A stretch of 64,000 nt of DNA. Source: JALYLC01 sp963743275 (GTDB taxonomy: Bacteria; Actinomycetota; Thermoleophilia; Gaiellales; JALYLC01). Location: NCBI GenBank assembly GCA_963743275.1, contig CAVUPB010000011.1, forward strand, positions 110,745 through 174,744. The letters are read 5' to 3'. Of this stretch, positions 1-8,300 are shown one piece after another. Position numbers and translations under genes: made by a program. The notes under the pieces were generated by a model. That model did no database searches. It was not told the DNA's origin and saw only the letters and a list, made by a program, of their open reading frames with translations. Positions within the stretch are counted from its first letter, which is position 1; the number at the start of each line of letters is the position of its first letter.

Positions 1-70
1 TCTGCCGCGCCGGACGCCGAATCGATAAGTGGGTTGTCCCCCTGGCACCCTCCGCGTGAAGGCGGTTCGT

Positions 71-874
71 ATGAAGGACAGCACCGGTTTCCAGCGGCTC
101 ACGCCCGAGCAGGCCGAGGCCCTCTGGCGCGCCTGGAGTGTGCGGAAGGATTCTTCCGCTCGCGACCGGCTGGTGCTTGCGTACGCGCCGATGATTCGCT
201 ACATCGCATCGCGCAAGGTGCGGGAACTCCCGTCTCAGACGGACCTCGACGATTTCCTGTCTTGCGGGATGATCGCGTTGATCGAGGCGGTCGATCGCTT
301 CGATCCCGAGAAGGGTGCCTCCTTCGAGCAGTTCGCCTGGACGCGTGTCGCCGGCGCGATGGTCGACGAGCTCCGCCGCCAGGATTGGGCCTCGCGCTCG
401 GCGCGCCGGATGAGCCAGAAGCTCGAGCATGCGACCGACGAGTGGTATGCCCGCGAGGGTGCGATGCCGAGCCCCGAAGAGCTCGCGGCCGTGATGGAGC
501 TGACCGTCCCGGAGGTCTGGGCGATCAAGGAGAACATCGAGCGCGCCGACGTGATCTCGCTGAACGCTCCGACGCGCTCCGGCGACTATTCGATCTCGCT
601 CGAGGTCGGCGACACGATCGAGGCGCGCGACGGTCGTCTCGATCCGGAGCGGGCGGCGCTCGCCGCCGAGCGGCTGGCCCTCATCCGGAATGCGATCGCC
701 GGCCTGCCGGAGCGCGAACAGCGCGTGCTGTCGCTCGTGCACACGCACGAGATGCAGGGCGCAGAGATCGGCCGGCTCCTCGGCGTCAGCGAGTCGCGCG
801 TCTCGCAGATCCTGGCCGAGGTGCGGAACAACCTGCGCCGGCAGATCTCGAACTACGACGCCGCCGCCGCGTAG
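71..874 (+). CDS. fliA: RNA polymerase sigma factor FliA (sigma-28/WhiG type)
   Basis: The 267-residue product is a group 3 sigma factor that directs RNA polymerase to late flagellar promoters. Region 2 (about residues 25-95) contains DLDDFLSCGMIALIEAVDRF and the core-binding FDPEKGASFEQFAWTRV segment typical of FliA/WhiG. Region 3 is RSARRMSQ through VISLNAP, and region 4 near the C-terminus (LPEREQRVLSL, then IGRLLGVSESRVSQI) is the -35-reading helix-turn-helix. I chose the ATG at 71, preceded by GAAGGCGG, over an in-frame ATG at 29 that would add a tail unlike the family. Several promoters in this window fit the FliA/WhiG consensus, so it probably drives the surrounding locus. WhiG-like function in development cannot be excluded from sequence, but the flagellar context favours FliA. 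Confidence 0.93.
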   Translation: MKDSTGFQRLTPEQAEALWRAWSVRKDSSARDRLVLAYAPMIRYIASRKVRELPSQTDLDDFLSCGMIALIEAVDRFDPEKGASFEQFAWTRVAGAMVDELRRQDWASRSARRMSQKLEHATDEWYAREGAMPSPEELAAVMELTVPEVWAIKENIERADVISLNAPTRSGDYSISLEVGDTIEARDGRLDPERAALAAERLALIRNAIAGLPEREQRVLSLVHTHEMQGAEIGRLLGVSESRVSQILAEVRNNLRRQISNYDAAAA

Positions 875-1003
875 TCGCGCTCCGCGCTTCGACCGGCCCG
901 TTCCCGTGAGCCCTGCGCGGGGCGGGTCGTCGTCGTCCGGCGGCCCGCCGGGATCGCAACGCGCGTTCGCGCCAGTCGCCGAGAACGCGGGAGATCCCGC
1001 TCT

Positions 1004-1131
1004 GCACGGTTGGGGTCAGACCCCAACCGTGCGGTCCGGCGTGCAAGGTCGGGGTCTGCAAGGTTGGGGTCAGACCCCGATCTTGCGGTCCGCTATGCAC
1101 GGTTGGGGTCAGACCCCGGTCGTGCGGTCCG
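1004..1131. repeat. Three 29-bp palindromic units (GGGGTCAGACCCC family), cluster A
   Basis: Units lie at 1004-1032, 1058-1086 and 1097-1125. Each starts GCA, has the core GGGGTCAGACCCC and ends TGC, and each is followed by GGTCCG. A partial left arm at about 1042-1056 precedes the second unit. The first unit is a perfect palindrome with 14-bp arms. The cluster occupies the gap downstream of fliA, before the flagellin terminator. The rest of 875-1292 shows no gene. Arms differ between units but stay mostly self-complementary, as in REP-type elements. No mobilising transposase of the RAYT type is seen in the window. Confidence 0.9.
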
Positions 1132-1200
1132 CCGCTCGCCGTTCGGCGCCGGCCGGCGTTCGACCGCGGGCCGCGCGTGCCCCGGCCCGGGACCAAACGA

Positions 1201-1228
1201 CCGAGGGCCGCCTCTCGGCGGCCCTCGG
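1201..1228 (-). terminator. Terminator hairpin downstream of flagellin
   Basis: A perfect 12-bp stem (CCGAGGGCCGCC and its complement) with a TCTC loop lies 65 bp past the flagellin stop. Read on the minus strand it is followed by TCGTTTGGTC, a weak T-rich tail. It is placed to end the highly expressed flagellin transcript and could also stop read-through from fliA on the other strand. Confidence 0.7.
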
Positions 1229-1292
1229 CCTGTCCCCTATATGTACCTGCTGTCTCTCTGTGTGGTGCGGGTGCTTCGTCGAACGGCGTCGC

Positions 1293-2108
1293 TTAGCCGA
1301 GCAGCTTGAGCACGGACTGCGGAGCGCTGTTCGCCTGCGCCAGCATCGAGGTGCCGGCCGACTGCAGGATCTGCAGCTTCGTGAAGTTCACCATCTCGGC
1401 CGCCATGTCGACGTCCTTGATCTGGCTCACGGAGGCGCTCAGGTTCTCCGAGTAGTTGGCCAGGTTGGCGAGCGTGTGCTCGAGGCGGTTCTGCACGGCG
1501 CCGAAGGTCGAGCGCGCGGTCGAGATGTTGTTGATCGCGGCGTCGATCGAGGCCAGCGTCACCGTGGCGCCGAACGAGAAGAGCGCCGAGTTGACGTCGT
1601 AGGTGGCGTTGGCGCCGAACAGGTCGCGCGCCGAGACGCTGATCGTCTCGCCGTCGTTGGCACCGATCTGGAAGCTGATCGCGCCGGCGCCGGTGAGCAG
1701 CGAGATGCCGTTGAACTTCGTCTGCGAGGAGATCCGTGCGATCTCGTTGCAGAGCTGCCCGACCTCGTTCGTGATCGCGGCCTTGTCGGACGTCGACAGC
1801 GTGCCGTTGTTGTACTGCACGGCGAGGTCGCGAACGCGCTGCAGCATCGACTGCACCTCGCTCATCGAGCCCTCTGCCGTCTGCACGAGCGAGACGGCGT
1901 CCTGCGCGTTGCGCTGCGCCTGGTTGAGGCCGCCGACCTGCGACGAGAGCTTCTCGCTGATCGCGAGACCGGCGGCGTCGTCCGCCGCCTTGTTGATGCG
2001 GTAGCCCGAGCTCAGCCGAGACATCGACTGAGAGATCTTGCCCGACGTGGCGAGCAAGTTGCGATGCGCATCCATCGCATTGATGTTGGTCTGGACGCTG
2101 AGGGACAT
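1293..2108 (-). CDS. fliC: Flagellin, short form
   Basis: The 271-residue flagellin is the filament subunit, secreted through the flagellar export gate and glycosylated in many bacteria. The N-terminal D0/D1 coiled coil begins MSLSVQTNINAMDAHRNL and includes the conserved LSSGYRINKAADDAAGLAIS stretch. The C-terminal D1/D0 part contains RSTFGAVQNRLEHTLANL and ends SVLKLLG. Only about 60 residues lie between the conserved ends, so D2/D3 outer domains are essentially absent and the filament should be smooth. The ATG at 2108 follows a strong AGGAGG; longer upstream reading is not flagellin-like. Expression is predicted from the sigma-28 promoter at 2206-2232. The long Ser/Thr/Asn-containing middle would be the target of the adjacent glycosyltransferases (inference). 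Confidence 0.97.
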   Translation of the reverse strand: MSLSVQTNINAMDAHRNLLATSGKISQSMSRLSSGYRINKAADDAAGLAISEKLSSQVGGLNQAQRNAQDAVSLVQTAEGSMSEVQSMLQRVRDLAVQYNNGTLSTSDKAAITNEVGQLCNEIARISSQTKFNGISLLTGAGAISFQIGANDGETISVSARDLFGANATYDVNSALFSFGATVTLASIDAAINNISTARSTFGAVQNRLEHTLANLANYSENLSASVSQIKDVDMAAEMVNFTKLQILQSAGTSMLAQANSAPQSVLKLLG

Positions 2109-2205
2109 GCTCTTCCTCCTTGAAGGGCGGTGTTCCCGTTCGGCCCACTCCCTGTGGGCCGGCCCTGGCGCCTCGCTATCCGTAGCGGGTACCTTGGCCG
2201 TCTTG

Positions 2206-2232
2206 TATTCGGCAGGCAGCGCGCGGACTTTA
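2206..2232 (-). promoter_or_regulatory. Sigma-28 promoter of flagellin
   Basis: On the minus strand this reads TAAA, 15 bp, GCCGAATA. The FliA/WhiG consensus is TAAA-N15-GCCGATAA, so the -35 is perfect and the -10 matches except for its last three bases being ATA rather than TAA. The start of transcription would be near 2199, leaving a leader of about 90 nt before the flagellin ATG at 2108. The gap 2109-2423 otherwise holds only this site and the weaker plus-strand candidate at 2334-2360. Confidence 0.8.
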
Positions 2233-2333
2233 GGAACTCCGATCAGATCTTTCTCGCGCGCTGCCACAGCGGCCACAGCGGCGCGCGGCGCGGGTCTCCG
2301 GGGGTCGGCTCGTTACGTTCTGCGCTGCTTCTG

Positions 2334-2360
2334 TCAATTGATCTTTGGGGACGGCGAACG
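2334..2360 (+). promoter_or_regulatory. Possible sigma-28-like promoter of the response regulator operon
   Basis: TCAA, 15 bp, GGCGAACG. The -35 and spacing equal the better sites at 14538 and 17285, but the -10 keeps only the G-CGA core. It lies 63 bp before the small open frame at 2424. It is weak on its own and listed because the spacing is exact and a GGCGA -10 also occurs at 3999-4006. Confidence 0.3.
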
Positions 2361-2423
2361 CCGGCCATCCCAGCGTCGCGTCCGCTCGCACGATCGCCCG
2401 CCTACGACCGAGGGAGGAATGCA

Positions 2424-2582
2424 ATGAGTCCGGCCGTGCGCCGCGAGGCTCCCGGAAGCCTCGCACTCGTATGCGGGTCGAGTGAGCGCCACCGCTCGCC
2501 CGAGCCGCCTGTTGGCAGGTGGGACGATCACGCGAAGCCGGGAGTCCGCACTGGCTCGCCCGCGCGCCAGGCCCGGCCGTGA
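2424..2582 (+). CDS. Small open frame (52 aa) coupled to the response regulator
   Basis: An ATG at 2424 preceded by a strong GGGAGG (2412-2417) opens a 52-codon frame. Its TGA at 2580-2582 overlaps the GTG start of the following regulator. The product is basic, with one Cys and several His and Pro residues, and resembles no family I recognise. The overlap and strong ribosome site suggest a leader whose translation feeds ribosomes to the regulator. Whether the peptide itself has a function is unknown. It could also be a chance frame, since high-GC DNA opens many. Confidence 0.35.
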   Translation: MSPAVRREAPGSLALVCGSSERHRSPEPPVGRWDDHAKPGVRTGSPARQARP

Positions 2583-3202
2583 GCCAGGCCATCACGTGTC
2601 TCGTCGCCGACGACCACCCCGCAGTCCTCGCCGCCGTGTGCCGTGCGCTCGAGCAGGAGGGGGACATCGAGGTCGTCAGCCGCGTCGCCGACGGCGAGCA
2701 GGCGCTCGCGCACATCAAGGCGCGGCGGCCGACGGTCGCGCTGCTCGATGTCCGCATGCCCGGCCTCTCCGGGATCGAGGTCGCCCGCCGTCTCGAGGAG
2801 AATCACCGCACCGGAGTGATCCTCTACACCGCGTACGGCGATCCGGCGCTCGTCGTCGAGGCCCTCGACGCGGGCGTCCGCGGCTTCGTCCTCAAACAGG
2901 CCCCCGTCGAGGACCTGCTGCGCGCGATCAGGCTGGTCGCGCTGGGATCGACCTACATCGACGCCGCCGTCGCGGGCGCGCTGGCGATGTCGGAGACGGC
3001 CGGGCTCCCGGTGCTCACGAAGCGCGAGCGCGATGTCCTGCGCCTGCTCGCCGAGGGCCTGCGCAACGAGGAGATCGGCGACCGGCTGTTCATCTCTCCG
3101 TTCACGGTGCGGAACCACGTCGAGACGGTCATGGCGAAGCTCGAGGCGAACAGCCGCGCCCACGCCGTGGCGACCGCGCTGCGCCAGGCGCTCATCACGT
3201 GA
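2579..3202 (+). CDS. NarL/LuxR-family response regulator (first of tandem pair)
   Basis: A 207-residue DNA-binding response regulator. The receiver domain (residues 1-120) has the acidic pair in CLVADDHP, the phospho-acceptor Asp in LLDVRMPG, the Thr in LYTAYG and the Lys in FVLKQAP. The C-terminal LuxR helix-turn-helix runs from LTKRERDVLRLLAEG to FTVRNHVETVMAKL. The GTG at 2579 is chosen because the receiver begins immediately after it and it overlaps the stop of the small upstream frame. The second regulator at 3305 is a paralogue. No cognate histidine kinase lies nearby, so the input is unknown. Position inside the flagellar locus suggests control of motility or surface genes (inference). 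Confidence 0.9.
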   Translation: MSQAITCLVADDHPAVLAAVCRALEQEGDIEVVSRVADGEQALAHIKARRPTVALLDVRMPGLSGIEVARRLEENHRTGVILYTAYGDPALVVEALDAGVRGFVLKQAPVEDLLRAIRLVALGSTYIDAAVAGALAMSETAGLPVLTKRERDVLRLLAEGLRNEEIGDRLFISPFTVRNHVETVMAKLEANSRAHAVATALRQALIT

Positions 3203-3304
3203 CATCGGCACGCATCGGCCCGGGCGGGACTATGCTGCCCGAGGGATGGAAGCAATCGCATCCCGGCCGCCGGCGGTGACCCCCGTCAGGCCGCTTCCCC
3301 GACG

Positions 3305-3931
3305 GTGACGACCCGTCAGATCACCTGCCTCGTCGCCGACGATCACCCCGTGATCGTGGAGGCGCTCTGTCTCCTCCTGGACGGGTGCGGCATCCCGCTG
3401 GCGGGCCGCGCCCGGCAGGGGCACGAGGCCCTGGCGAAGATCGAGACGGAGCGCCCCGCGCTGGCGATCCTCGATCTGCACATGCCGGGCCTGAGCGGCA
3501 TCGAGGTCGCGCGCAACGCCGCTCGCTCCGTCCCCGAGACGGCGATCATCCTCTACACCGCCGAGGCCGAGATCGCGCTCGTCCGCGAGGCGCTCGCCGC
3601 CGGAGTGCGGGGCTTCGTGCTCAAGGGGGCGCCGCTCCCGGACATCACGCGAGCGATCGAGATGGTCGTCGGCGGCAGCGTCTACATCGACCCGGTGCTC
3701 GTCGCCGGTCTCCACCGCGACGAGCCGTCGCCGAAGGCCAAGCTGACCGCGCGCGAGCACGAGGTCCTCTTCCTGATGGCGAACGGCCTCAGCTACGACG
3801 ACATGAGCAGGCAGCTGACCATCTCGCCCGAGACCGCTCGCACGCATGTGCGCAAGGCGGTCGAGAAGCTCGGCGCCCGCACGCGCCCGCACGCGCTCGC
3901 GATCGCGCTCCGCGAGTCGCTCATCTCCTGA
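3305..3931 (+). CDS. NarL/LuxR-family response regulator (second of tandem pair)
   Basis: A 208-residue paralogue of the preceding regulator starting at GTG 3305, 102 bp downstream. The receiver keeps LVADDHP, the phospho-Asp in AILDLHMPG, and FVLKGAP. The LuxR helix-turn-helix is LTAREHEVLFLMANG followed by DDMSRQLTISPETARTHV. The two proteins share the start (ITCLVADDHP), the GLSGIEVAR segment and the ALRxSLI-type end, so they arose by tandem duplication. Recognition helices differ (FTVRNHVETVMA against ETARTHVRKAVE), so the DNA targets may have diverged. A strong hairpin follows at 3956-3981. Confidence 0.9.
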   Translation: MTTRQITCLVADDHPVIVEALCLLLDGCGIPLAGRARQGHEALAKIETERPALAILDLHMPGLSGIEVARNAARSVPETAIILYTAEAEIALVREALAAGVRGFVLKGAPLPDITRAIEMVVGGSVYIDPVLVAGLHRDEPSPKAKLTAREHEVLFLMANGLSYDDMSRQLTISPETARTHVRKAVEKLGARTRPHALAIALRESLIS

Positions 3932-3955
3932 GCCTGCGCGGACCGGGGCGCGCCT

Positions 3956-3981
3956 GAGAGCGCATTCGGAAATGCGCTCTC
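3956..3981 (+). terminator. Strong hairpin after the regulator pair
   Basis: A perfect 11-bp stem (GAGAGCGCATT and its complement) closes on a CGGA loop 25 bp past the regulator stop. There is no T-run after it, so termination would be of the weak, high-GC type. The stem buries an ATG at 3972 that is in frame with the next gene, which argues against that ATG as a start. Its right end overlaps the -35 of the promoter at 3980. Confidence 0.5.
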
Positions 3982-4006
3982 AAGACTGCGCCGAGACGGG
4001 CGACAA
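3980..4006 (+). promoter_or_regulatory. Sigma-28-like promoter of the sulfatase-fold gene
   Basis: TCAA, 15 bp, GGCGACAA. Six of eight -10 bases match GCCGATAA and spacing is identical to the other flagellar sites. Transcription would start about 7 bp after the -10, at or next to the GTG at 4014, giving a leaderless or nearly leaderless mRNA. Confidence 0.5.
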
Positions 4007-4013
4007 CCTTCGC

Positions 4014-5201
4014 GTGTCGAGTCCCTTCCTCGCGCTCGCCTTCCTCGACGAGATCGCCGCCGCACCCGATCTGCTGGCCGAGTACGCGCAGCTCTTCGAA
4101 GGTCGCGGCGACGTGTCGCTCGTCGTGCTCGCGCCGGGCTTCGAGGGCGCCGATCTCGAGCGCGAGCTGCGCCCGCTCGCCGAGGCGATCGGTCTCGACC
4201 GCGACGGCAGCGCGGACGTGGTGGTCGTCACCCAGGCCGGAGCGGAGGACGAGCTCAGCGAGCGCGCGGGCGCCGTCTACACGCGCATCGCCAGGGGCGG
4301 GCGGCTCGACGGACTGCCGCGGGCGAGCAGCGCCGGCGCGCTCGCCCGTCTCGTCGAGAGCGCTCGGGTGGACGCCGCCGGTGCGCAGGAGGGGAATCCG
4401 AGCTACCTCCTCGTCACCTACGACAGCTGCCGCCTCGACGTCCTGCAGGCGGCCCATACGCCGGTGCTCGACTCGTATGCCCGGATCGTCGCCGCGCAGA
4501 CACCCGCGAACTTCACGTATGCGGCGCATCAGGCGTTCTTCGTCGGGATGCTCCCGAACGCGATCGAGCCGCTGCCGTACCACAACCGTTTCGTCAGCCA
4601 GTTGCTCGCGCTCGCAGCCGTCGGCGAGATCCAGGTCGTCGACAAGGCCTGTGCGCATCGCGTGAGCAGCGACGTCAACCTCGTCGCCGGCCTCTCCGCC
4701 GCCGGCTATCAGACCGTCGGCGCCGGTGCGATGAACTGGTTCAAGCAGAAGGCGCTGACCCAGTGGTTCGAGAACTTCGCCTACACCGGCACCGACGCGC
4801 GCGCCCAGATCGACTTCCTCCGGCGCGAGATCGACCCGCGCCGTCCGTTCTTCGGCTTCGTCAACTTCGGCGAGACCCATGACCCGTTCGACTTCGAGGG
4901 CAAGCCGGACCGGTGCCCGATCGAGGTGCAGTCGCGTCTGATCGAGTGGCCGCCGGTGCAGAACGGCGTGCCGGTCGGCCGCGACTCCGAGGCCTGGGCG
5001 CACCAGCGGCGCTCCGCCGAGTTCCTCGACGCGCAGCTGCCGGCGCTGTTCGAAGGGCTCCCGGGCCACACGATCGTGATCCTCTGCGGCGACCATGGCG
5101 AGGCCTTCGGCGAGGACGGCTACTGGGGCCACGGCGTCAACCATCCCACCGTGCTGACCGTGCCGCTCGCGATCTTCCGGCTCGACCGCGCGCCGCTGTA
5201 G
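4014..5201 (+). CDS. AlkP-superfamily (sulfatase-like) protein with N-terminal glycosyltransferase-associated domain
   Basis: A 395-residue cytoplasmic protein with no signal peptide or membrane span. Residues 1-95 (FLALAFLDEIAAAPDLLAEY, then SLVVLAPGFEG) look like the Rossmann-type accessory domain found beside glycosyltransferases. Residues 120-390 form an alkaline phosphatase/sulfatase-type fold: VTYDSCRLDVL near the start, NFGETHDPFDF in the middle, and the metal-binding CGDHGEAFGED and GHGVNH motifs near the end. The Asp-Ser pair of VTYDSCR occupies the usual nucleophile position. Substrate is unknown; removal or transfer of a phosphate- or sulfate-bearing group on a flagellin glycan is plausible. 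I prefer GTG 4014 to ATG 3972 because 3972 lies inside a hairpin and upstream of the predicted transcription start. Confidence 0.7.
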   Translation: MSSPFLALAFLDEIAAAPDLLAEYAQLFEGRGDVSLVVLAPGFEGADLERELRPLAEAIGLDRDGSADVVVVTQAGAEDELSERAGAVYTRIARGGRLDGLPRASSAGALARLVESARVDAAGAQEGNPSYLLVTYDSCRLDVLQAAHTPVLDSYARIVAAQTPANFTYAAHQAFFVGMLPNAIEPLPYHNRFVSQLLALAAVGEIQVVDKACAHRVSSDVNLVAGLSAAGYQTVGAGAMNWFKQKALTQWFENFAYTGTDARAQIDFLRREIDPRRPFFGFVNFGETHDPFDFEGKPDRCPIEVQSRLIEWPPVQNGVPVGRDSEAWAHQRRSAEFLDAQLPALFEGLPGHTIVILCGDHGEAFGEDGYWGHGVNHPTVLTVPLAIFRLDRAPL

Positions 5202-5210
5202 CCCCCGCAC

Positions 5211-5239
5211 GCAAAAACGGGGTCTGACCCCATCTTTGC
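5211..5239. repeat. 29-bp palindromic unit, cluster B
   Basis: A single unit of the same family as at 1004 and 17159, in the opposite orientation (centre GGGGTCTGACCCC), bounded by GCA and TGC. It begins 9 bp after the sulfatase-fold gene and ends 7 bp before the -35 of the next promoter. Confidence 0.85.
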
Positions 5240-5246
5240 GCGGCCC

Positions 5247-5273
5247 TAAAGAGCCCCCGGCGGAGGCCGACTA
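5247..5273 (+). promoter_or_regulatory. Sigma-28 promoter of the glycosyltransferase operon
   Basis: TAAA, 15 bp, GCCGACTA: a perfect -35 and six of eight -10 bases. Transcription would start near 5280, upstream of the TTG start at 5332 and its GAGAGG ribosome site. This places the glycosyltransferases in the same regulon as flagellin. Confidence 0.65.
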
Positions 5274-5331
5274 CGTGGGCGTCCCCGGGCCGCGTGGCGG
5301 CCGCGTCCGCATTCGAGAGGACATTCCTCCG

Positions 5332-8300
5332 TTGACTGTGCCGATCGTCTCTGCCCCCTTCGCCGGCCTCGACGAGATCGCCGAGCCGTATGCGCTCCTG
5401 CTCGCGCCCGGCGCCGAGGTGAGCGCCGAGGCGATCGCGGAGCTGCGGGCGACGCTCGACGCGAATCCCGCCGCGGGCCTCGTCGGGGCCCGGCTCGCCG
5501 GGCCCGACGGCCTGCTCCGGCAGGCCGGCGGCATCGTCGCGAGCGACGGCTCGATCTGGAGCTACGGCCACGGCCGGCAGGGCGACGACCCGCGCTACCT
5601 GCACGCGCGGGAGGTCGACTGGGTCTCGACGGACTGCGCGCTCGTGCGCGTCGCCGCGCTGCGCGCCGCCGGGGGCTTCGATCCCGCGCTCGCCGGCGAG
5701 GAGCGCGACGCCGATCTCGCGTTCGCCCTGCGCCGGGCCGGCTATGCGGTCGTCTACCAGCCGTTCGCCGAGGCGGTCGTCCACGACCAGGCCGCCGAGA
5801 CCGCCGACGCCGCGGCCACCTGCGAGCTCAGCGTCATCATGCCGACCCACGATCGGGCGGAGCTGCTGCGCGACGCGCTCGAGAGCCTCGTGGGCCAGAG
5901 CGTCGCGCGCGACCGCTTCGAGGTCGTCGTCGTCGACGACGGCTCGACCGACGGCACCGAGCAGGTCTGCGCCGAGCTCTCCGAGCGGCTCGACCTCCGC
6001 TACGTCCGGATCGCGAGCTCGGGCATCGCCGCGGCCAAGAATGCCGGCATTCGCGCGGCGCGCGGCGCCATCCTGCTGTTCCTGGACGACGACGACGTGG
6101 CCGATCCGGGCCTGCTCGCGGAGCACCTCCGCGTGCACGCCGAGCGGCCCGAGGAGCACGTCGCGGTGCTCGGCTACACGACGTGGGGCGACTGGCTCGA
6201 CGTGACGCCGCTCATGCACTTCGTGACCGACGTCGGCCACTACCTGTTCGCCTACAGCGACCTCGAAGACGGCCAGTCGCTGGACCACACCTACTTCTGG
6301 GGCGGCCGGAGCTCGTGCAAGCGCTCGTTCCTCCTGCGGCGCGGGCTCTTCAACCCGGCCTTCACGTTCGGCTCGGAGGACATCGAGCTCGGCTACCGGC
6401 TCTCCCGCTACGGACTCGAGGTCGTCTACGCCGCCGGCGCGATCAGCCGGATGAACCGGTCCGTCACGCTCGACGAGTTCTGCCGGCGCGTCGAGCGCCA
6501 GGGCCGTTCGCAGCTCGTCTTCTCGCGCCTGCACGCCGACCCCGGCGTCCAGACGTGGTGCGGCGTGGAGGCCGCCGCGGAGCGCTGGGCTGCGGTCGCG
6601 GCGGATCTCGACGCCCGTCTCGCTCGCGCCCGCGAGATCGAGGGTGCGCGCAGCGAGGAGTTCCACGCGCTGCTGTGGGGCATCTTCGACGCGCTGAAGC
6701 TGAAGGGGATCGCCGAGGCTGCGAGCGAGGACGAGCAGGTCGCGCGGCCCGCGGCGCTGCGCCACGAGGCGCCGGGTGCCGCGCTGCGCGCCAAGTGGGC
6801 CGAGGAGCTGCGCGCGCAGACGGCGCCCGAGCACGAGCTGATGCGGGCGGCCGCCAACCGCGCGCCCGGCAGCCGGATCTTCGTCGCCGATCTGCTGCTC
6901 CCCGCCTACACGCGCGCCTCCGGTGCGCGACGGATGTTCGAGTTGCTGCGCCTGCTCGCCGCCGCGGGTCACGCCGTCACGTTCGTCGCCGCCGACCCCT
7001 CCGACGGGCCGCGCTTCGTCGACGAGCTGCGCCGGCTGGGGATCGAGACCTACGCCGGCGACCCCGAGCGGGCGCTGCTGCTCGGGCGCTCCGTCGAGGC
7101 GCCGCACCTCGATCTCGGCGAGCTCCTGGCCGGGAGCGACTTCGATCTCGCGCTGCTCAGCCTGTGGTACGTGGCCGAGCGCTACCTCGAGCCCGTGCGG
7201 CGCTACGCGCCACGGGCGCGGATCGTGGTCGACACGGTCGACGTGCACTACGTCCGCGAGCAGCGCCATGCCGAGCTCGTGGGCGACCCGCTGCTCGCGC
7301 GCGGGGCAGCCGAGACGCGCCTGCGCGAGCTCGGCGTCTACGCGCAGGCCGACGCGCTCGTCGCCGTCACCGACAACGATGCCGACGGGATCCGCGCCGC
7401 GCTTCCCGAGGCCGAGATCCACATCGTCGGGAACATCCACGACGTCGCCGAGGCGTCGCCCGGGCCGGCGGGGCGCCAGGGCCTGCTCTTCGTCGGCAAC
7501 TTCCTGCATCGCCCGAACCCCGACGCGGTGATCTGGCTGCAGCGCGAGGTCATGCCGCTCGTCTGGGACGAGGAGCCGGATGCGACGCTGACGATCGCCG
7601 GGTTCCGGCCGACGGCCGAGGTACGGGAGCTCGCCGGCCCGCGCGTCGACGTCGTCGGCCACGTGCCCGACATGCAGCCGCTGCTCGACGCGCACCGCAT
7701 CTCGGTCGCACCGCTGCGCTTCGGCGCAGGGATCAAGGGCAAGGTGTGCGAGGCGCTCGCGGCGGGACTCCCCGTGGTCACCACCGGCGTCGGGAGCGAG
7801 GGGATGGGCCTCGCCGAGGGCCACGACGTGCTGCTCGAGGCCGACGACGCGGAGGCGTTCGCCGCCGCCATCCTGCGGCTGCTCCGCGACGACGCGCTGT
7901 GGGCGCGGCTTGCCGCCGGCGGCCGTGCCTATGTCGAGCAGCAGCTCAGCTCGCAGGCGGCCGCGAAGCGGCTCGAGCGGCTGGTCGAGAGCGAGCGGGC
8001 CCGCAAGGCCGACGCGGAGCTGACATCGATCGTCGTGCTCGCGCTCGACAACGCCGAGCTGACCGGCGAGTGCCTCGACTCGATCGCCGCGCACACCGCC
8101 GAGCCCTACGAGATCGTGCTCGTCGACAACGGCTCGGGCCCGGAGGCCGCGGATCTCTTCGCGCGCTGGGCGCGCGAGCGCGACGACCTGCGCGTGGTGC
8201 GCAACGCGGTCAACCTCGGCTTCGCCGGCGGCAACAACCAGGGACTCGCCCTCGCCCGCGGTGGCGCCGTCGTGCTGCTCAACAACGACACCGTCGTCAC

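Noticed and set aside
1..70. An ATCGATAA octamer at 21-28 as a sigma-28 promoter for fliA
   Set aside because: There is no TAAA/TCAA 15 bp upstream; the position where it should be reads CTGC.
1004..1131. Possible CRISPR array at the spaced 29-bp repeats
   Set aside because: Units are palindromic with variable arms, spacers are irregular and very short, and no cas genes are present.
3972..4013. ATG 3972 as the start of the sulfatase-fold gene
   Set aside because: It lies in a perfect hairpin and within the predicted sigma-28 promoter; GTG 4014 fits the domain start and the predicted transcript.
5236..5331. TTG 5236 or GTG 5275 as the start of the giant glycosyltransferase
   Set aside because: Both lie before or at the predicted transcription start; the added residues do not resemble the family and 5236 is inside a palindromic repeat. 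TTG 5332 has a good ribosome site.
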